A stretch of DNA of 64,000 nucleotides, taken from positions 806,001 through 870,000 of the forward strand of contig NC_057924.1 in the NCBI RefSeq assembly GCF_018873765.1, written 5' to 3'. Each line of letters starts with the position of its first letter. Within the stretch, counting starts at the first letter, position 1. The position numbers and the translations under genes are program-made. The notes under the pieces are model-generated. The model was given only the letters and a program-made list of their open reading frames with translations. It did no database searches and was not told where the DNA came from. This document shows, in pieces, positions 58,916-64,000 of this stretch. Source of the DNA: Telopea speciosissima. Taxonomy: Eukaryota; Streptophyta; Magnoliopsida; Proteales; Proteaceae.

Positions 58916-61900
58916 ATGGCGACAGCCGCGATCGGAGTCTCGAGTCTTCCCTCCTGGAACCACTTGAATCTCAACGACAAACCCGACACATATTTGTTCA
59001 AACCGGAGAACCAAATTCTCTTCTCTTCTTCATCTCACCTCGCCGGTCATAAACTTCCGCTCAAAGCCAACGCCTCAAATTTAGCCAGAATTCCCATCGT
59101 GCTTTCTCCTAGAGCGGTTTCCGATTCAAAGAATTCTCATGCATGTCTCGACCCTGATGCTAGCAGCGTAAGTCTTCATGCAGTTCCTTTCTTGTTTAAT
59201 ACAATTTTTCTTCTCTTTTTTTCACGTTTTAGTTTCAAGGTTATTGGCGTTAATTAGTACATTAAATGCTTCATCTTTGATTATCTTTTTCGTTCGTCTT
59301 AAAATTCTACGAGCAGCTGAGGAACCGTTTGATGATCTGTTCTTTTTTTATTTTTTATTTACACGAACACCGTAGATATATGGAAATGTTAGTTCGGAAA
59401 AAGACTATTATGTGCCTAATGGTTCTATGTAGTATATTGGTCTATATAGTATATGAGCGCTAACCTAGTATGGGATAGATTAAAGAGTTTGATTTTAAGC
59501 TTTTGACATAAAAGACTTAGGCAGTGTTTGGTATGCCTTCTTAGAATGCATTCTAGGTCAATTTTGCATTTTCGTATGATAAAAACTTCTTATTTTTATC
59601 ATCCGAGAATGCAAAATAGATGTAGTGAATTTCTGTTTCATTTTTTTGATGTAATATACTCTGATTCCTGTAACTAGCCTATTTGGATCATATGCTTTCC
59701 TTCTTCTCGTTAACTATTCTTATTTTTGTACAAGTTTATACGTCATAATTTTCATAATTTAAGGTGGATGGAGATCTGATCAGCTCTGTTCATGTGATTC
59801 TCTTCAGAGTGTTCTGGGAATTATTCTTGGAGGTGGAGCTGGGACCCGTCTATATCCTCTTACCAAGAAGAGAGCAAAGCCTGCTGTTCCACTTGGAGGA
59901 AACTACAGGCTGATTGATATTCCTGTCAGCAATTGCTTAAACAGTAGAATTACAAAAATCTATGTTCTCACCCAGTTCAATTCTGCATCTCTCAATCGCC
60001 ATCTTTCAATGGCTTATGCCAGTAACATGCGCGGGTACAAGAATGAAGGTTTTGTTGAAGTTCTTGCCGCTCAGCAGAGCCCCGAGAATCCCAATTGGTT
60101 CCAGGTAATAAAACTGTACATTCTGAGACTCTGTGCTAGTTTTTCCTGTGTTTCAGTACGAGCTCATCAGGGTCAAAACTAATTATTAACAAGTGTAATG
60201 TGTATAGATCGATTTGCAAGCTTGGCTTGGCTTGCAATGTCCTTTAATTTTGCTTCCAATGAGCTCATTTTCTCAATGATTGTTTTTGTTTTTTTTTTTC
60301 TGTGGATGAGTTAAATTGAAGGAAACATTGTTGAGATCGAGCACAGGAAGAGAGACAAAATGAAAAAAAAATCTGATGATACAGGTTGGATTTGGCCGCC
60401 TCCTCTATGTAGATGGCTCTCTCATTGAATCTTCATAAATTGCAGGGTACTGCTGATGCTGTGAGACAGTATTTATGGCTATTTGAGGAACATAATGTAA
60501 TGGAATTTCTGATTCTTGCTGGAGATCATTTATACCGAATGGATTATGAGAGGTTCATTCAAGCGCACAGAGAAACTGAAGCTGATATTACTGTGGCTGC
60601 AATTCCAATGGATGAAAAACGTGCCACTGCATTTGGCCTCATGAAGATTAATGAGGAAGGACAAATAATTGAATTTGCAGAGAAACCAAAAGGAGAACAA
60701 TTGAAGGCAATGAAGGTAAGATTTTATGAGATGGATTTATATAAATTTTGCTATATGTTACTTTGTGTTCTCAATGACATAAAGTCTTGTATTTTTTTAG
60801 CATATTAATGATGCATTTGCCTTCTGGACTTGACTTTTTTGTCAAATTTACTTCAGGTTGATACTACCATCTTAGGCCTTGATGAAAAGAAAGCAAAAGA
60901 GATGCCTTACATCGCTAGTATGGGTATATATGTTATCAAGAAAGATGTCATGTTGAAGCTACTCCGTAAGAAGTTCCCTGGAGCCAATGATTTTGGAAGT
61001 GAAGTCATTCCAGGTGCAACTTCCATTGGAATGAGGGTATGTCTTATTTCCATTCACTTTTTCCCTTTGATTTAAATCATGCATTAGACTAATTCTCAAG
61101 GGTGTGTTTCTGTTTGTATATGTTGTTGTTTATGACTTTGTAATGTTTTCCTTTTTCTTTTTGATTTCTGGACCATTGCCTTTTAACTGTTTGCCACATC
61201 TTTTCCTTACTGTCCTAAAGTACACAAAAGGTTAAATGCATATGATCATTTTCTATGGTCAGTAGTTATTAGCCTCTGAGATCACCTTGTTGAGTTGAAT
61301 AGAAATAGAATGATTAGGTCCAAACCCATCTTCTGCTCCACAGGCTACAACAAGGATTACCTGATCTTGTACTGTTTAACTATGGATATCATTCTTAGGT
61401 CAATATTTGGCGTTTGAGATTAACTTGGTGGGAGGTATACAATGGGTAGGTCCCAACCCATCTTCTGGTACAGAGGTGTGGTTATAAGGATCACAGGCTC
61501 ATATTGGGCCTTGTCCTGCTTAATTATGAACCATTCTTAGGTTAGTAATTGGCTTTTGAGATCACGTTGGCAGGATTTACAAGTCTTCTGCTCCACTGGT
61601 ATGGCTACAACAATTGATTACCAACTCATCGTTGGTCTCATCCTGTTCGACTATGAATCACGAAATAATTTCCTACATAATGCTAGAAGTTTCAATATAC
61701 ATGTATCTGGAGCCCAATTTAAAATATATTTTAGTTCATTTCATGACTTTCAACTTCTACAGAAATAGATTTAATTCAATCGAAGTCACTTAAACCTCCA
61801 AAAATCTTAGTTACAGTTTGATACTTCATTTACGATATTCATTTATTATTCCCCTGCATTCACATGTTCAAAGTCTCTGATTTTGACACATCGTAATGGT

Positions 61901-63682
61901 ACTTCTTCAGGTGCAAGCTTACTTGTATGATGGCTACTGGGAAGACATTGGTACCATTGAAGCATTTTATAATGCAAATTTAGGAATTACCAAAAAGCCA
62001 GTGCCAGATTTCAGGTAATTTTGATGCCAGCAGCTTTTATTCCATACCTCGTTTCTATTTAAAATGTACTTTTAATGCAGCTTCTATGATCGTTCTTCAC
62101 CAATTTATACACAACCACGATATTTGCCACCTTCCAAGATGCTTGATGCTGATGTTACGGATAGTGTTATTGGCGAAGGTTGTGTTATTAAAGTAAGTTA
62201 CCAAAGACAGAGGAACCATCTTTATGTGTTATGTAGTTGGCTTGAACATGCTTGCCTCAATTGAATCGTTATATCCTTTGTGTTTCAACATCAAAAGTTA
62301 CATTTCTTCCTAACTTCCTGGTTATGGAAATCAAGGCGTAGATAATGAAATTGTGTTATGATCCTTCACTTTTTCTCATTCTCTCTGTCAGAACTGCAAG
62401 ATTCACCATTCTGTTGTTGGGCTCCGTTCATGCATTTCAGAGGGTTCAATAATAGAAGATACACTACTAATGGGAGCGGATTATTATGAGGTAAATTTTC
62501 CGTGGGAGACATCAATGATTTATTTCTGTTTTCTTGACTTAATAGTGGTAATCTGGTTTCAATTTTTTGAAGATGTGGGAAGTTTTATACATTAGCTATA
62601 TAGAGGATTACTAATTTACTTTTTCTGGTAATGCATGAACCATGAATTATACTGGTTTTTATTTTGCTTTCCACCAGACGGAAGCTGACAGGAGGTTCTT
62701 GGCTGCAAAAGGTAGTGTGCCAATTGGTATTGGGAAGAACTCTCACATCAAGAGGGCAATTATTGACAAGAATGCTCGCATTGGAGACAATGTGAAGGTT
62801 TGCACTTAATACTTCATCATGATTTGAATTATTCCATATTGATACACCAAACAGGTAGCTGGGAACAGCCCAACTCTGTGTGTAGGGATTGTGGATTCAT
62901 TGAGTTGATCTAATATGTAACATTTAGTGACAAAAATAATCTCCCATCCTAAATCATATCCTGAGGTAGCTATAAGTTTTATACCTGCAAACCAGTATAG
63001 AGTGATGGATTTTCTGGTCAAGTTCCCTGGGGAAAAAAATGTCAGACTTGTGTATTGGACATGGGGTCTGGAGTTGCAGTCTGAAAGGGCTCCAAATGTT
63101 TGCCACATCATTGAAAACTCATGGAAATTGTTAACCCAAGAAGCCCTTCATCATGTGACAAAAGTGAGTCTATTGTTTTGTTTTAAATGGAAGATTAAAA
63201 GTTAACTGTTATCATCAGTGGGAAAGAGTCTACATGATGATAGATTCTAAATCTGGCATAGGCATCATCATCATTAATCATAGTTTCATGTATTGGAATA
63301 GGACAGGTGTATCAGCCATATGGATGCACTGGATCAGATTGGTTGATAGTGATCCATCCAATACTTGCCAATTGTTTGATAGATTTATTAGTCTCAGCCA
63401 GTTATATTCCACTGACATTAGTGGGTTTTGGGGATACAAAATTATTTGTTAGTATCAATGATGCTTCATTTTATACTCTGATATACTCACACCAAGTATG
63501 TATACATCTATGAATTTAAGGTTCTTGTAAGTCCTTCATGTTGAACTCTACTGTTTGTCATCCAGATCATTAACAGCAACAATGTGCAAGAAGCTGCAAG
63601 GGAAAAAGATGGTTACTTCATCAAGAGCGGAATCGTGACGGTGATTAAGGATGCTTTGATACCCAGTGGAACCATCATCTGA
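58916..63682 (+). CDS. APS1: ADP-glucose pyrophosphorylase small (catalytic) subunit, plastid, 516 aa
   Basis: Makes ADP-glucose from glucose-1-phosphate and ATP, the committed step of starch synthesis, as an alpha2beta2 enzyme with the large subunits. Exons: 58916-59167, 59808-60104, 60446-60715, 60857-61036, 61911-62014, 62081-62192, 62392-62490, 62678-62797 and 63566-63682, in one frame. Residues 1 to about 65 are Ser/Ala/Asn-rich, a plastid transit peptide. Cys77 (ACLDPDAS) is the redox cysteine that links small subunits. ATP site [12 protein letters not shown] from 92; [29 protein letters not shown] with catalytic Asp210; EFAEKPKG; beta-helix from about 400; C-terminal [20 protein letters not shown] with the regulatory lysines. 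[15 protein letters not shown] and [19 protein letters not shown] mark it as small, not large, subunit. The frame is intact. Thioredoxin and 3-PGA/Pi control are expected from the family. Confidence 0.97.
61263..61662 (+). repeat. Three degenerate tandem repeats of about 140 bp in an AGPase intron
   Basis: In intron 61037-61910 the same order of motifs occurs three times: TTTGAGATCACxTTGGxxGG-like start, CCCATCTTCTGCTCCAC, GGxTACAACAAGGATTACC-like, TTGTCCTGxTTAACTATGAA and CATTCTTAGGT. Copies start near 61263, 61402 and 61544, and the third is shortened. Divergence is high, so the array is old. Confidence 0.6.
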
Positions 63683-64000
63683 AACCACTTCAAATTCTTC
63701 TCACAAAGTTTAATGAGAAAACCCACATCTTTTTTTTTTTTTTTCTAGCTTTGGGCATGAGAATAAGAGTTCTTTCTAGTGTTGCAATAAGAAAACTAAC
63801 GTAGGGCATGAAATCCAATGTAATAAGAGTTCTTTCATTCTTATAATCTCTGCTTTGGGGCCCAAGGGATAGTGTATATGTACTAGGTAGAGTTAGGTAT
63901 TTTAGCAGTGACTGAGTACCTTAGCCTCAATTGTATTGTATATTATTTGACTGTTGCCTTTATGAAAAGAATCTTCAATGGCTGTGATGTCCATGTTTCT
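63683..64000. other. AGPase 3' flank
   Basis: Likely 3' UTR, T-rich (T-run at 63729-63743). GAATAAGAGTTCTTTC-like text occurs near 63761 and 63817, a short direct repeat. No perfect AATAAA seen. Confidence 0.5.

Noticed and set aside
1-64000. CRISPR arrays, bacterial operons, biosynthetic gene cluster
   Set aside because: The DNA is plant nuclear. The only regular repeats are two- or three-unit tandem duplications and microsatellites, and neighbouring genes have unrelated functions.

Overview
This is nuclear DNA from a flowering plant. The genes have many GT-AG introns that are AT-rich and often contain transposons. The gene set is typical of plants: a plastid ADP-glucose pyrophosphorylase, an amino acid permease (AAP), a vacuolar cation/proton exchanger (CAX), F-box proteins and a CC-NBS-LRR resistance gene. 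The repeats (RTE- and L1-type LINEs, an Au-like SINE, hAT-type MITEs, a Copia-like LTR) are also those of angiosperms. I cannot name the species.

Layout. Bases 1-1930 are intron sequence holding an RTE LINE split by a ~1.06 kb LTR-like insert. Bases 2326-17741 (+) carry the last 29 exons of the proteasome activator PA200; its first exons lie to the left of the window. Bases 18.4-33.6 kb hold two related F-box genes (21989-23173 and 32354-33601, both -), each with the same flanking repeat landscape, so they form a segmental duplication. An intact seven-exon amino acid permease (25192-27874, -) lies between them. At 34.2-35.3 kb is the orphan 5' end of a CDK-like protein kinase gene. Bases 37184-40084 (+) are a single-exon CNL disease-resistance gene with a changed MHD motif. 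Bases 42.4-51.6 kb (-) are a ten-exon CAX exchanger with large repeat-filled introns. Bases 51.6-58.9 kb have no gene I can support; they are a graveyard of MITEs, foldback elements, a SINE and a LINE RNase H remnant. Bases 58916-63682 (+) are a complete nine-exon AGPase small subunit.

The genes do not form an operon or cluster with a shared function; they are independent plant loci (protein turnover, amino acid transport, vacuolar ion exchange, immunity, starch synthesis). I joined exons by splice consensus and family homology. The PA200 segment (4668 nt), AAP (1413 nt), CAX (1356 nt) and AGPase (1551 nt) each give an uninterrupted frame divisible by three. I found no convincing undescribed system. 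The best leads are the altered MHD motif, the F-box duplication, an inverted TGACGT hairpin beside one F-box copy, alternative CAX C-termini, and several small foldback elements.
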